A stretch of DNA of 64,000 nucleotides from Rhodocyclales bacterium (GCA_016235025.1 JACRMV010000004.1:62001-126000); one strand, 5' to 3'; shown: positions 52,778-61,935, counted from the stretch's first letter. Notes: generated by a model not told the origin, from the sequence alone. Program-made: numbers and translations.

Positions 52778-53679
52778 GCTGTCTTCTTGGTCACGCGCTT
52801 GGCTGCCGGAGCTTTCTTCGACGCACCGGTTGCCACTTTGCCCGGTTTCTGCGTTGGCTTTTTCGCCGTCTCACCCTCCGCTACGGCGAGGAGGGCGTTT
52901 TTTGCCCGACCGTCCTGTAGCGCAGTTGCTTCACCAGCGCCGACTTTTTCGGGTTTGGCGGTGGCCGAATTAAAGGCAACCAACTTATTCCAGTCGATTG
53001 CGCCATCCTCCCGACAAAAGTCTTTCAGAAACTGCGCAGTGAAACGGTTGCTGACTTTCGCATACTCGCTGGCGAATGCCTCGTTGCGCTCTTTAGCGCG
53101 ATGTCCCAGCGGCTCGATGATCTCCTGATACATTCCTTCGTCGCCGGAAACCAGTTCCCAGAAGGCTTGTCCGCAAAGCTTGAGATAATCGCCCTTTTCC
53201 GGTTTCGTATCCCGTCCGTAGCAACACCCATTTACTGCAATCAGTTGCTTGCGGGCGCCAGCGATTTTCCGCGCCTGACGGAAGTAGTCGCACATCTTCT
53301 TGATCTGGCTCGAATTGCCCCAGTTTGGCCCTGACTTGATTGAAACTATGTAACGGGAACCCTCGCGTTCAAACTCAAGGTCAACACCCTCAGTGGTCGA
53401 CTTGCGTCCGCCGTAGGCTTGCTCACAGACAAAGATGGCCAGCAATTCGAGAAAATCACCGAAAATGGTTTCTTCCTGCGATGAAAGGTGTGCATCTAAA
53501 AGTTGGGCAACCAGCGCTCCGGCCGTTTCGACATGCTTGGCCCGAAACAGATAGGGATTCTTACGCGCCAGAACCTTCTCAAGCCTTAACCCGCCGAGGC
53601 TTTCGAGCCGCTTCTGGTGGAAGCTTGGTATCTGGCTTTCGATGAATCCGGTCAGACGTCTTCTTCTCTCGCTTATCAT
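52774..53679 (-). CDS. Type II restriction endonuclease (candidate)
   Basis: A 301-aa protein next to a DNA methyltransferase. A PD-(D/E)xK-like site is suggested by EGVDLEFEREGSRYIVSIKSG (Asp100, Glu102, Lys115), with a serine before the lysine, so the motif is not perfect. A helical start (MISERRRRLTGFIESQIPSF) precedes it. The ATG at 53679 has GAGGAAAGAG upstream and overlaps the methyltransferase 3' end by 101 bp. From residue 244 the protein has a Lys/Ala/Pro tail containing a dispersed repeat (EKVGAGEATA) and resembling the end of TopB. I cannot name the specificity. Base composition is lower in G+C than the neighbours. Confidence 0.75.
   Translation of the reverse strand: MISERRRRLTGFIESQIPSFHQKRLESLGGLRLEKVLARKNPYLFRAKHVETAGALVAQLLDAHLSSQEETIFGDFLELLAIFVCEQAYGGRKSTTEGVDLEFEREGSRYIVSIKSGPNWGNSSQIKKMCDYFRQARKIAGARKQLIAVNGCCYGRDTKPEKGDYLKLCGQAFWELVSGDEGMYQEIIEPLGHRAKERNEAFASEYAKVSNRFTAQFLKDFCREDGAIDWNKLVAFNSATAKPEKVGAGEATALQDGRAKNALLAVAEGETAKKPTQKPGKVATGASKKAPAAKRVTKKTA
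52925..52950 (-). repeat. Dispersed repeat inside the restriction endonuclease gene
   Basis: GTTGCTTCACCAGCGCCGAC then TTTTTC, reverse orientation; coding strand reads EKVGAGEAT. A partial second copy (CGCCGTCTCACCC) lies at 52864-52876. Confidence 0.8.
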
Positions 53680-54517
53680 AGGCGGCTCTTTCCTCAAGTA
53701 ACTGATACTGCGCGTCAGCAACAGCAGCCTCCGCGATTGCGCAATATTCTGGCAGCAGGTCGATCCCGACCGCATTTCTTCCCAGCGATCTGGCAACCTC
53801 CAATGTGGTGCCTGACCCGACAAAAGGATCGAGCACCCAGTCCCCCTCGTCCGAAAACAGCTTGATGAACCATTCCGGTAATGCTTGCGGAAACGCAGCA
53901 CTGTGATTTTTGTTGCCGCATTCGGTCGCCATATGAATCACATTAGTCGGGTAGGCCTGCGTACGTTGCGTCCAGTTGGCAATATTCTTGCCGAACCCGC
54001 TGCCCACCTGCGAGTCGAAGCGAACGACATCATTCTTGCCCAGGGACTTCAGCCGCGCATCCGCCCAATCGCCCATCGGCACCATGACAGCTTCCTGATT
54101 CATCTTGAATTTGCGTTGCTTGGTGAAATGCAGGCAGCGCTCCCACGCATCGCGAAAGCGATTCGGCCACTTGCCTGGGTAGCAATTTCTCTTGTGCCAG
54201 ATATATTCCTCGGTCCATAACCATCCTTGTTTCCGTAGCGCCAGAATCAGTTCCAGGACATAGGTGTGGCGCTCCCCGTTTTCTGCCTTTTCCTTGATGT
54301 TGAGCACGAAAGACCCGGTCGGCTTGAGTACCCGGTGAAATTCTGCCGAGCGCTCAAGAAACCACTCCACATAGTGTTCGGGTTTCACACCGCCATAGGT
54401 GTGCTGACGCCGATCTGCATACGGTGGCGAGGTGACAATCAGATCAAAATACTCGGGCAGATAATTACGCAGCACCTCCACGCAATCCCCTTGTTCAACC
54501 TTGATTTTGGTCGCCAT
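53579..54517 (-). CDS. Site-specific DNA methyltransferase (beta class, SPPY type)
   Basis: A 312-aa DNA amino-methyltransferase. The catalytic motif IV, TSPPYADRR (residues 29-37), comes before the SAM motif I, DPFVGSGTTLEVARSLGRNA (about residue 238 onward), the order of the beta class. SPPY suggests N4-cytosine methylation, although N6-adenine is possible. The overlapping downstream endonuclease gene makes this a type II restriction-modification pair. It starts 16 bp after topB and is AT-richer than its neighbours, consistent with horizontal gain. Confidence 0.92.
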   Translation of the reverse strand: MATKIKVEQGDCVEVLRNYLPEYFDLIVTSPPYADRRQHTYGGVKPEHYVEWFLERSAEFHRVLKPTGSFVLNIKEKAENGERHTYVLELILALRKQGWLWTEEYIWHKRNCYPGKWPNRFRDAWERCLHFTKQRKFKMNQEAVMVPMGDWADARLKSLGKNDVVRFDSQVGSGFGKNIANWTQRTQAYPTNVIHMATECGNKNHSAAFPQALPEWFIKLFSDEGDWVLDPFVGSGTTLEVARSLGRNAVGIDLLPEYCAIAEAAVADAQYQLLEERAAYDKREKKTSDRIHRKPDTKLPPEAARKPRRVKA

Positions 54518-54533
54518 ACGCTGTAACGATCCG

Positions 54534-57149
54534 TCAAGTCTTGCCAGTGCCGGAACGCTTCTTAGCTGGCTTTTTCACCGCTTTGACCGGCTTCTTCGCC
54601 GTCTCGCCCGCGCCAGCGCGCTGCGTCCCTTCGGGAACTTTTTCGGGTTTGGTAGCATCCTTCTCCGCGGGTTTTGCCGCCGGCTTCGCCCCGGCCTTTG
54701 CCGGCCTTGGCTCGAACTCGAAACTCACCTTGCCGCTGGCGGCATCCTTCACCAGGAAGGCGGAGAACTTGCGCCGGGTGCGATTGGAGACAAAGCCCCT
54801 GAGCAGCGAGGTCTTGCCACTTGCCAGCAGCTTCTGCATCTCGTCGCGGCCGATTTCCTGCTGCAAAATCACCTTGCCGGAACGGAAGTCGCAGGTCTTT
54901 GCCGCGCCCACGGACTTTTCGCAGACATAGGCCATGCCGTGCTCGAACACGCGGGCGCCGCATTTTGGGCAGGGGCCAAGCGTTTCCTGGGCGGAGAAAT
55001 CGACTTCTTCGGCGTCGGCATCGGCATCTCCCTGGCCGAAGTCGAACTCCGGCGTGTGGTCGTCCTTGAGCTTGATCATCGCCGCGAAGGCGCGCCCCAT
55101 CTTGCTGCGAAAGCCTTGCAGCGGACCGATGACGCGCTTTTGCAGCAACTCGTCGATTTCCTCCGGCTCCCACTGGCGGCTGGCGACCACCTTCCACAGG
55201 CTGTAGTCGCAGGACTTGCACTGGAACTTCTTGTAGTTTTCCTGGATCACGCCGCCGCAGCGGGGGCAGGGGGTTTTCAGCGTCGAGAAGGCGGCTTCGG
55301 GCAGCTCGCCGGTCTTGATGCGCTCGACCATCTCGCGGGTCTTGTCCACGATATGACTCATGAATTCGTCACGCTGCAGGCGGCCGTGTTCCATCTCGCG
55401 CAGCTTGTGTTCCCATTCGCCGGTCAGCTCGGGCGAGCGGATTTCATCGACACCGAGGTTTTCCAGCGCGAACAGCAGTGAGAAGGCCTTTGCCGTCGGC
55501 TGTAATTCACGGCCGTTGCGATGAATGTATTCCTCGGCCAGCAAGCCCTCGATGGTCGCCGCGCGCGTCGCCGGCGTGCCGAGGCCGCGCTCGGCCATCG
55601 CCGCGCGCAGCTCCTCGTCCTCGATCAGCTTGCCGGCGCCTTCCATCGCGGTGAGCAGCGTGGCTTCCGAAAAGCGCGGCGGCGGCTGGGTGGCCCTGGC
55701 CTTGACCTCGGCATCCTTCACCCAGACGCGCTCGTTCTTTTCCAGCGGCGGCAGGTTGGGATTCTCCTCGTCCTCGGCCACTGCCTCCTTGCCATACACC
55801 GCCAGCCAGCCCGGCGTGACCAGCACCTTGCCCTCGGTCTTGAACGCCTCGTTTTCGACGCGGGTGATGCGGGTGGTGATGTGGTATTCCGCCGCCGGAT
55901 AGAAAATCGCGAGAAAACGCCGGGTCACCAGATCGTAAATCTTCTGCTCCGGCTCCGAGAGGTTCTTCGGCACGGCGCCGGTCGGAATGATGGCGAAGTG
56001 GTCGGAGACCTTGGCATTGTTGAAAATGCGCTTGTTCGGATGCACCCAGCCGTTTTTCAGGATCGCGCCCGCAAAGGGGGCGTACGCGGTTTCGCTCAGC
56101 GAACCCAGCGTTTCCTTGACGGTGGCCAGATAATCTTCCGGCAGATGGCGGCTGTCGGTTCGCGGGTAGGTCAGCACCTTGTGCTTTTCATACAGTGCCT
56201 GGGCCAGTCCCAGGGTATTTTTTGCTGATATGCCGAAGCGGCTGTTGGCCTCGCGCTGCAGCGAGGTCAGGTCATAGAGCATCGGACAGGCTTCGGTCCT
56301 GGGCCGGCTTTCCTCTTCCACCGCGCCATGCTGGCCGAGACACTTCTTGCGGATCGCATCGGCTTTGGCCTGCTCCCACAGCCGCTCGGCGCGGGCGTGC
56401 TCATCCTCGTCCTTCTTGAATTTCTCGTCGAACCAGCGCCCGCGATAACTGCCGGCGACGCACTGGAACTCCGCCTCCACCTCCCAGTAGTCACGCGCCA
56501 CGAAACTCTTGATGCGGCGCTCGCGCTCGACCATGATCGCCAGCGTCGGCGTCTGCACACGGCCGACCGGCGTCTTGTAGAAGCCGCTCTCCTTCGAATT
56601 GAAGGCCGTCATGGCCCGCGTGCCGTTGATGCCGATCAGCCAGTCGGCTTCCGAACGGCAACGCGCGGCATCGGCCAGCGGCCGCATCTCTTCATCCGAA
56701 CGCAAGTGGGCAAAGCCCTCGCGGATCGCTGTCGCCGTCATCGATTGCAGCCACAGGCGGCGCACCGGCTTCTGCTTTTCCCCCAGCGCATGCTGGACGA
56801 CGTAACGGAAAATCAGTTCGCCCTCGCGTCCCGCGTCACAGGCATTCACCAGGCCGCTGACATCCTTGCGTTTGATCAGCCGCGTCAGCAGGCGCAACCG
56901 CTCCTGGGTGCGTTCGATCGGGTTCAGTGCGAAATGCGGCGGGATCGCCGGCAGGTGGGCAAAGCTCCATTTGCCGCGCTTGACGTCGTATTCCTCGGGC
57001 ACTGCCAGTTCGAGCAGATGGCCGATGGCGGAGGAGAGCACATACTCCTCGCTCTCGAAATGATCGCCCACTTTTGTAAATCCGCCCAGCGCCTTGGCAA
57101 TGTCGTTGGCGACGGAGGGTTTCTCGGCGATGATGAGTTGCTTGGTCAT
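54534..57149 (-). CDS. topB: DNA topoisomerase III
   Basis: Type IA topoisomerase that decatenates DNA, 871 aa. The Toprim segment is LIIAEKPSVANDIAKALG with NACDAGREGELIFRYV; the active-site tyrosine is in TYPRTDSRHLPEDY. The C-terminal part has zinc-ribbon modules (CPRCGGVIQENYKKFQCKSC and CPKCGARVFEHGMAYVCEKS) and then a Lys/Ala/Pro tail with AGAGETAKKP, related to the dispersed repeat. The ATG at 57149 directly precedes the Toprim strand. Confidence 0.95.
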   Translation of the reverse strand: MTKQLIIAEKPSVANDIAKALGGFTKVGDHFESEEYVLSSAIGHLLELAVPEEYDVKRGKWSFAHLPAIPPHFALNPIERTQERLRLLTRLIKRKDVSGLVNACDAGREGELIFRYVVQHALGEKQKPVRRLWLQSMTATAIREGFAHLRSDEEMRPLADAARCRSEADWLIGINGTRAMTAFNSKESGFYKTPVGRVQTPTLAIMVERERRIKSFVARDYWEVEAEFQCVAGSYRGRWFDEKFKKDEDEHARAERLWEQAKADAIRKKCLGQHGAVEEESRPRTEACPMLYDLTSLQREANSRFGISAKNTLGLAQALYEKHKVLTYPRTDSRHLPEDYLATVKETLGSLSETAYAPFAGAILKNGWVHPNKRIFNNAKVSDHFAIIPTGAVPKNLSEPEQKIYDLVTRRFLAIFYPAAEYHITTRITRVENEAFKTEGKVLVTPGWLAVYGKEAVAEDEENPNLPPLEKNERVWVKDAEVKARATQPPPRFSEATLLTAMEGAGKLIEDEELRAAMAERGLGTPATRAATIEGLLAEEYIHRNGRELQPTAKAFSLLFALENLGVDEIRSPELTGEWEHKLREMEHGRLQRDEFMSHIVDKTREMVERIKTGELPEAAFSTLKTPCPRCGGVIQENYKKFQCKSCDYSLWKVVASRQWEPEEIDELLQKRVIGPLQGFRSKMGRAFAAMIKLKDDHTPEFDFGQGDADADAEEVDFSAQETLGPCPKCGARVFEHGMAYVCEKSVGAAKTCDFRSGKVILQQEIGRDEMQKLLASGKTSLLRGFVSNRTRRKFSAFLVKDAASGKVSFEFEPRPAKAGAKPAAKPAEKDATKPEKVPEGTQRAGAGETAKKPVKAVKKPAKKRSGTGKT
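54597..54614 (-). repeat. Partial dispersed repeat in the topB tail
   Basis: CGCCGTCTCGCCCGCGCC is the first part of a reverse copy; the rest of the unit is interrupted and ACTTTTTCGGGTTTGG is found 28 bp further on. The coding strand reads GAGETAKKP. Confidence 0.6.
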
Positions 57150-57216
57150 TGGTGTGAGCAAAACAGGTCAGGAGCGGCGCATCATAAGCGCGGCTCCTGC
57201 CATTACGCAAGCGGGG

Positions 57217-57699
57217 TCAGTTGAACAGAATGCGGGCCGGGCCCTCGCCAGCGCCAAAATCACCGCTGTCGGAGTCCTCGAGAAGCTCTTCAAGAATCAG
57301 GGCATCGACTTCGTGGCGATAACGCCAGATCACGGCCAACACAATCACCTTGAGCCGGTCGAGACTGATCTCGTCGTCAGGCAGCGCCAGTGCGCGGTCG
57401 ATGATGGCCTCGCGCAGCGGCGTGTCGATCGCCTCGGCCTGATCGAGAAAAGCAATGAAGCCACGGCATTCGGCCGGCAGGCGATCCTGTTCTTCTTCAT
57501 CATAGATGCGCATCGCGCCACTCGCCGGGGCGCGGCACTGCGTCGCCTGCGCGCCCTCCAGGCCATCGAGCCAGGACAGCGCCTCATTGATCTCGTCCGA
57601 CTCGAAGCCGACGGCCGACAGCTTCCGCGCCAGCACCCCGGCAGGCGGGCAGGCATCGGGCAGATAATTTTCAAAGAGGTAAACCAGTATGTCCATCAT
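57217..57699 (-). CDS. smg: Smg family protein (DUF494)
   Basis: A 160-aa protein of unknown function found beside dprA. MMDILVYLFENYLPDACPP at the start and the acidic helical C-terminus (LDRLKVIVLAVIWRYRHEVD) match the Smg/DUF494 family. The ATG at 57699 gives the family start. It lies between topB and dprA, the usual order topB-smg-dprA-LysM. A regulatory or cell-envelope role has been proposed for the family but is not established. Confidence 0.93.
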   Translation of the reverse strand: MMDILVYLFENYLPDACPPAGVLARKLSAVGFESDEINEALSWLDGLEGAQATQCRAPASGAMRIYDEEEQDRLPAECRGFIAFLDQAEAIDTPLREAIIDRALALPDDEISLDRLKVIVLAVIWRYRHEVDALILEELLEDSDSGDFGAGEGPARILFN

Positions 57700-57703
57700 G
57701 GTG

Positions 57704-58813
57704 TCAGTCCAGTCGCTGATAAAGACCGCCCGGAAGCTGGGCAATGCGTCCGCCAAGCTCCAATGGTAACAGCATGGCAAGAAGACCGGCAGGCGTCAAG
57801 CCGCTACGCGCCGCCAGGGTATCGAGGTCGCAGGGCGCACGGCCCATGACAGTAAGCACCTGCTCTTCTTTATCCTCAACCTCAGACAACAAAGTCGCCG
57901 TCTCGCCGGCGCCGACTTTTCCCGGTGGCATGGAATTCCAGCGCAGTTCCTCAAGGATGTCTTGCGCCGATTCGACCAGCTTCGCCCCCTGGCGGATCAG
58001 CTGATGGCAGCCCCTGGACAGCGGCGAATGAATCGAGCCGGGAATCGCGAACACCTCGCGTCCAGCCTCGGCCGCCAACCGTGCGGTAATCAGCGAACCG
58101 CTCCTGGGTGCCGCCTCGACCACCAGGCAACCGAGACCGAGGCCAGCGATGACGCGGTTGCGGCGCGGGAAATTCGCCGCCAGCGCCGGCGTGCCAAGCG
58201 GAAATTCGCTCAGGATCACACCCTGTTCGGCAATCGCCCGCGCCAGAGCCTCGTTGCGCGCCGGATACAGACGGTCGGCGCCGGTGCCGATCACCGCCAC
58301 GGTGCCGGCGGCCGTTGCCAGTGCGCCACGATGGGCGGCGGCATCGATGCCCAGCGCCAGGCCGCTGACGATGGTCAGGCCGGCGTGCCCCAGCGCCTCG
58401 GCAAACGCGGTGGCATCCCGCTCGCCTTGCGCCGTCGCGTTGCGGCTGCCGACCACGGCCAGCATCGGGCGGGCCAGCAATTCGACGCGGCCACGGACAT
58501 ATAGCAGCAACGGCGGATCATCGCTGGTCAACAGCGCCTGCGGATAATCCGGATCGGCCAGGCTGAGGATGCGGTTGCCCGCTTGCGCGGCCCAGGCCAG
58601 CGCGGTATCGATATCTGCCGCCGCCACGTCGCTGGCCAGCAGCGACTCGGCCAGCCGCTCGCCGACCGCTCCAGCCAAGGCGGAACGACCGGCCGAAAAA
58701 ATCGCGTCCGGCAGGCCGAAGGTCTTGAGCAGAAGCCGCCGGGTTTGGTTGCCGACGCCCGGCGTCCGCGTCAGACGCAGCCAACCGGCAAGCTCGGCAC
58801 GCGTCTCGCTCAT
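57704..58813 (-). CDS. dprA: DNA-processing protein DprA
   Basis: Loads RecA on incoming single-stranded DNA during natural transformation, 369 aa. The Rossmann-like core is AVVGSRNATAQGERDATAF, GLALGIDAAAHRGAL and LVVEAAPRSGSLITARLAAE. A C-terminal winged-helix part follows (DLDTLAARSGLTPAGLLAML). The linker between them carries GKVGAGETATL (about residues 297-306), encoded by a dispersed repeat. No other competence genes are in this window. Confidence 0.95.
   Translation of the reverse strand: MSETRAELAGWLRLTRTPGVGNQTRRLLLKTFGLPDAIFSAGRSALAGAVGERLAESLLASDVAAADIDTALAWAAQAGNRILSLADPDYPQALLTSDDPPLLLYVRGRVELLARPMLAVVGSRNATAQGERDATAFAEALGHAGLTIVSGLALGIDAAAHRGALATAAGTVAVIGTGADRLYPARNEALARAIAEQGVILSEFPLGTPALAANFPRRNRVIAGLGLGCLVVEAAPRSGSLITARLAAEAGREVFAIPGSIHSPLSRGCHQLIRQGAKLVESAQDILEELRWNSMPPGKVGAGETATLLSEVEDKEEQVLTVMGRAPCDLDTLAARSGLTPAGLLAMLLPLELGGRIAQLPGGLYQRLD
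57896..57920 (-). repeat. Dispersed repeat inside dprA
   Basis: CGCCGTCTCGCCGGCGCCGA then CTTTT. The coding strand reads GKVGAGETAT in the linker before the winged helix. Confidence 0.9.
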
Positions 58814-58821
58814 GCCGGCAT

Positions 58822-59838
58822 TCAGGGCGTGTGTACGCTGTCGCCGACCACGACCGGCTGCCGCGCACTCATCACCAGTGCATAGGCCACCCGATCAAAC
58901 ACGCGGAAAACGAATACCAGGCCATTGCGCGCATTCGGCAGGGTGAACTCGGTCTTTTTGCCTTGATAGCGATCTTCGACAACTTCCCCAGCCTGATCCA
59001 CCGACAGCACATGCCCCATTTCCAGACCGTCCCGGCTGCCGCGATTGAGCACCACCACCGACTGCGGCCCGCCAAAATTGACGCCGCCGTAAATCGCCAG
59101 GACGCGGGCGGCGATTGCCTTTTCCGGCGGATGCGGCAGATAGCTCATCACATCCATGCGCGGCGTCGGCAACAGACGGTCGCCGGTCGTCACTTCTTCG
59201 CTTGTGGTCAGCAGCAGGAAGCTTGCCGGCACGCCGTTCGCCGTCATCCGTGCGGTGCCGATGAACTGGGCTTCCCAGCCCAGCGTCTCCCTGGTTTCCG
59301 GATCGATCAGCGGCTTGCCGGGGCGGAATATCTGCCAGGCCTTGCCGGGCACGGCCACCCCGGTGGTGTACACCGTGTCGCCGGCGCCGGCAATAACCCG
59401 GCCATCCTGCAAGGCAACGACGCGCGGCGCAGCATCCAGGCCGGCTTGATCGAGCACCAGCGGGCGCGACAGGAAGGGCTCGATCTCGCGCGGCGAAATC
59501 GCCGGGATTGCATGCTTCTGTGGCTCGACATATTCACGCAACGGCTCCTTGATCACCGCCAGCGTCAATTGCGGCGTGGGGCCGCGTTTGTCCAGCACCA
59601 GCACCTGCCCTGGATAAATCCAGTGCGGCCGCTTGATCTGCTGTGCGTTCATTTTCCACAATTCGCCCCAGCGGTAGGGATCCTTGAGGTATTTGGCGGC
59701 AAGGTCCCACAGGGTGTCGCCGCGAACCACGGTGTGGCGCTCGGGCGCGCCCTCCGCCAGTTCCAGCGGTTTCGTTGTCTGCGCCAGCGCAAGGGGGATT
59801 GAAATGCAAAAGAGCAGGGCGGATATAATGCGACGCAT
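58822..59838 (-). CDS. LysM-domain peptidoglycan-binding protein
   Basis: Exported 338-aa protein. The signal peptide is MRRIISALLFCISIPLALAQ. A LysM domain (HTVVRGDTLWDLAAKYLKDP, then WKMNAQQI and YPGQVLVL) follows at residues 34-83, and then a long beta-rich region of unknown fold (QLTLAVIKEPLREYVEPQKH to the C-terminus). It lies 8 bp upstream of dprA in the same direction and divergent from def, the normal order. GAGATCACGCC precedes the ATG at 59838. Confidence 0.93.
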   Translation of the reverse strand: MRRIISALLFCISIPLALAQTTKPLELAEGAPERHTVVRGDTLWDLAAKYLKDPYRWGELWKMNAQQIKRPHWIYPGQVLVLDKRGPTPQLTLAVIKEPLREYVEPQKHAIPAISPREIEPFLSRPLVLDQAGLDAAPRVVALQDGRVIAGAGDTVYTTGVAVPGKAWQIFRPGKPLIDPETRETLGWEAQFIGTARMTANGVPASFLLLTTSEEVTTGDRLLPTPRMDVMSYLPHPPEKAIAARVLAIYGGVNFGGPQSVVVLNRGSRDGLEMGHVLSVDQAGEVVEDRYQGKKTEFTLPNARNGLVFVFRVFDRVAYALVMSARQPVVVGDSVHTP

Positions 59839-59968
59839 GGCGTGATCTCCTGGCCGGGGCTGTGTTGGGGGAGCGGGTTGCGACAGACGTTGTGCCGCCG
59901 CCCCCTCATCGTTCCGCCCGATTTTGCCCGACAATTCTCCCGGCATCAATTGATTCAAAAATACTTTC

Positions 59969-60469
59969 ATGGCCCTATTGCCGATTTTGCGTTACCCCGA
60001 TCCGCGACTGCACAAGAAGGCAGCACCGATTGCTGTCGTCGATGCACAGATCCGCAAGCTTGCCGCCGACATGGCCGAGACCATGTACAACGCGCCCGGC
60101 ATCGGCCTCGCCGCGACCCAGGTCGACCGGCACATACGGCTGATCGTGATCGACATCACGGAAGACCAGTCGCAGCTTCAGGTCTTCATCAATCCCGAGT
60201 TGCTGGAAAAGTCCGGCGAATGCGAAGGTGACGAAGGCTGTCTCTCGGTGCCCGGCATCTACGAAACCATCAAGCGCGCGGCGCAGATCAAGGTGCGCGC
60301 GCTCGGCCTCGACGGCCAGGCCTTCGAACTGGCCGCCGACGGCCTGCTCGCCGTTTGCATCCAGCATGAAATGGATCACCTCGAAGGCAGGGTGTTCGTC
60401 GACTACCTGTCGCGCCTGAAACAGAACCGGATCAAGGCCAAGCTCGCCAAACAAGGGAGAGCAATGTAG
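59969..60469 (+). CDS. def: Peptide deformylase
   Basis: Removes the formyl group from nascent proteins, 166 aa. The three metal motifs are complete: [18 protein letters not shown] and QHEMDHLEG. The TAG stop overlaps the fmt start by one base, so def-fmt is an operon, with the substrate-making enzyme (Fmt) and the substrate-removing enzyme (Def) together. Confidence 0.97.
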   Translation: MALLPILRYPDPRLHKKAAPIAVVDAQIRKLAADMAETMYNAPGIGLAATQVDRHIRLIVIDITEDQSQLQVFINPELLEKSGECEGDEGCLSVPGIYETIKRAAQIKVRALGLDGQAFELAADGLLAVCIQHEMDHLEGRVFVDYLSRLKQNRIKAKLAKQGRAM

Positions 60470-61374
60470 TGCGCATCATTTTTGCCGGCACGCCCGAGTT
60501 TGCTGCACGGGCGCTCGAAGCCTTGATTGCCGCCGGCCACGACATCGCGCTGGTGCTGACCCAGCCCGACCGCCCCGCCGGACGCGGCATGCAGATGCAA
60601 CCGTCGGCGGTAAAAAAAGTGGCCCTGGCCCACGCGCTGCCGCTGTTTCAACCCGAGCACCTGAAAGACCCGGCCAGCCATGAACCGATCCGCGCAGCCG
60701 CTGCCGAGGTCATGGTGGTCGCCGCCTACGGTCTGATCCTGCCGCAGGCCGTACTCGATCTCCCGCGCCACGGCTGCCTCAACATCCACGCCTCGCTGTT
60801 GCCGCGTTGGCGCGGCGCGGCACCCATACAGCGCGCGATCGAAGCTGGCGACGTCGAAACCGGTATCACGATCATGCAGATGGAAGCCGGTCTGGACACC
60901 GGACCGATGCTGCTGGCCAGCCCGTTAAGAATCGGCGCTGGCGAGACGGCGGGCGAACTGCACGACCGCCTCGCCGAACTCGGTGCACGCCTGATTGTCG
61001 ATGCGCTGGCGCGGCTCGATACGCTATGCCCCACGCTGCAAGAGGGTGCTGGCGTAAGCTATGCGAAGAAAATCGAAAAATCCGAGGCGCAGCTCGACTG
61101 GAACACCCCGGCCATCGAACTGGCGCGAAAAATCCGCGCCTTCAATCCCTTTCCCGGCGCCACGCTGACGCTGGACGGCGCACCGGTCAAGGTCTGGCGG
61201 GCAACACCGGTAACCGGTAGCGGCCAGCCCGGCCAGATCCTCGCCGCCAGCACGGAGGGCATTGTCGTCGCCTGCGGCCACGGCGCACTGTGCCTCACCG
61301 AACTGCAAAAACCCGGTGCTCGCCGTCTTGCCAGCGCCGAGTTTCTGCGCGGCAATCCACAGATAGCAGCGTAA
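60469..61374 (+). CDS. fmt: Methionyl-tRNA formyltransferase
   Basis: Formylates Met-tRNA(fMet) with 10-formyl-THF, 301 aa. The N-terminal domain has [34 protein letters not shown] and [20 protein letters not shown]; the C-terminal domain is FMT_C type. GTG start at 60469, needed because it overlaps the def stop. [11 protein letters not shown] at about residues 153-163 matches the dispersed repeat, although [10 protein letters not shown] is also near the family norm. The end [17 protein letters not shown] has an echo at 61.9 kb. Confidence 0.96.
   Translation: MRIIFAGTPEFAARALEALIAAGHDIALVLTQPDRPAGRGMQMQPSAVKKVALAHALPLFQPEHLKDPASHEPIRAAAAEVMVVAAYGLILPQAVLDLPRHGCLNIHASLLPRWRGAAPIQRAIEAGDVETGITIMQMEAGLDTGPMLLASPLRIGAGETAGELHDRLAELGARLIVDALARLDTLCPTLQEGAGVSYAKKIEKSEAQLDWNTPAIELARKIRAFNPFPGATLTLDGAPVKVWRATPVTGSGQPGQILAASTEGIVVACGHGALCLTELQKPGARRLASAEFLRGNPQIAA
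60927..60951 (+). repeat. Dispersed repeat match inside fmt
   Basis: AAGAATCGGCGCTGGCGAGA then CGGCG, three substitutions from the consensus, read as R-I-G-A-G-E-T-A. Part of this segment is close to the normal Fmt sequence, so it could be an old or converged copy. Confidence 0.55.
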
Positions 61375-61491
61375 CGGCCGAACGGCCATTGTGCTGCGAA
61401 TCGACACCCCGTGTCGGGGGAGTGAAGCTGGCTTGCCGGCTGGCATGAAACTGGCTGTAGCTCCCATGCCACCTTCCTCCAGGAGACCTTC

Positions 61492-61854
61492 ATGCGCATC
61501 GATACCGCTTCCCTGCCACTGGCTGCCCGCGAACACAGCCGGGCCTTGAATACCGACCGGCCCTTCCCCGGCATCCCCTCCATCAACGCCAATGAGGCAG
61601 CCACGACCAAGCGGCCGGATACGGAAAATCCTGCCGCCAAGGCAAATGTTGCCGGCGTGCGGGAAATACCCGCCGGTCTGCTCGCCGCCCAGGCCCGGTT
61701 CCAGGCAAGAAATCCGGAAACCGCCAACCACGGACAAACCCAGGCGCAATCCAGCATCGAGCGCAACATTGCCCGCTATCTGGCAAACCTGCCCGTCCCG
61801 GAAGCCATTCCCGCAACGCCGACTGAAACGGCTGCCGGCGATACCCCGGTCTGA
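61492..61854 (+). CDS. Hypothetical protein
   Basis: A 120-aa protein rich in Ala, Asn, Pro and Thr with no hydrophobic or catalytic pattern (RFQARNPETANHG, SSIERNIARYLANLPV). A ribosome site CCAGGAGACC precedes the ATG. It lies alone between fmt and htpX. The helix SSIERNIARYL is the only ordered-looking part. I do not recognise a family. Confidence 0.55.
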   Translation: MRIDTASLPLAAREHSRALNTDRPFPGIPSINANEAATTKRPDTENPAAKANVAGVREIPAGLLAAQARFQARNPETANHGQTQAQSSIERNIARYLANLPVPEAIPATPTETAAGDTPV

Positions 61855-61892
61855 CAATCCGGAACAAAGGCGCACCGTGCCCCGCCGGGATG

Positions 61893-61935
61893 AAAAACCC
61901 GGCGCTCGCCGCCTCGCCCGCGCCGGCTTTTTACG
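61893..61935 (-). repeat. Dispersed repeat and echo of the fmt 3' end
   Basis: AAAACCCGGCGCTCGCCGCC, then CGCCCGCGCCGGC and TTTTTACGCGG, is a diverged copy of the fmt end (61308-61350). The overlapping frame reads [17 protein letters not shown] beside [17 protein letters not shown] in Fmt. It contains a reverse repeat unit at 61907-61933. Confidence 0.7.
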
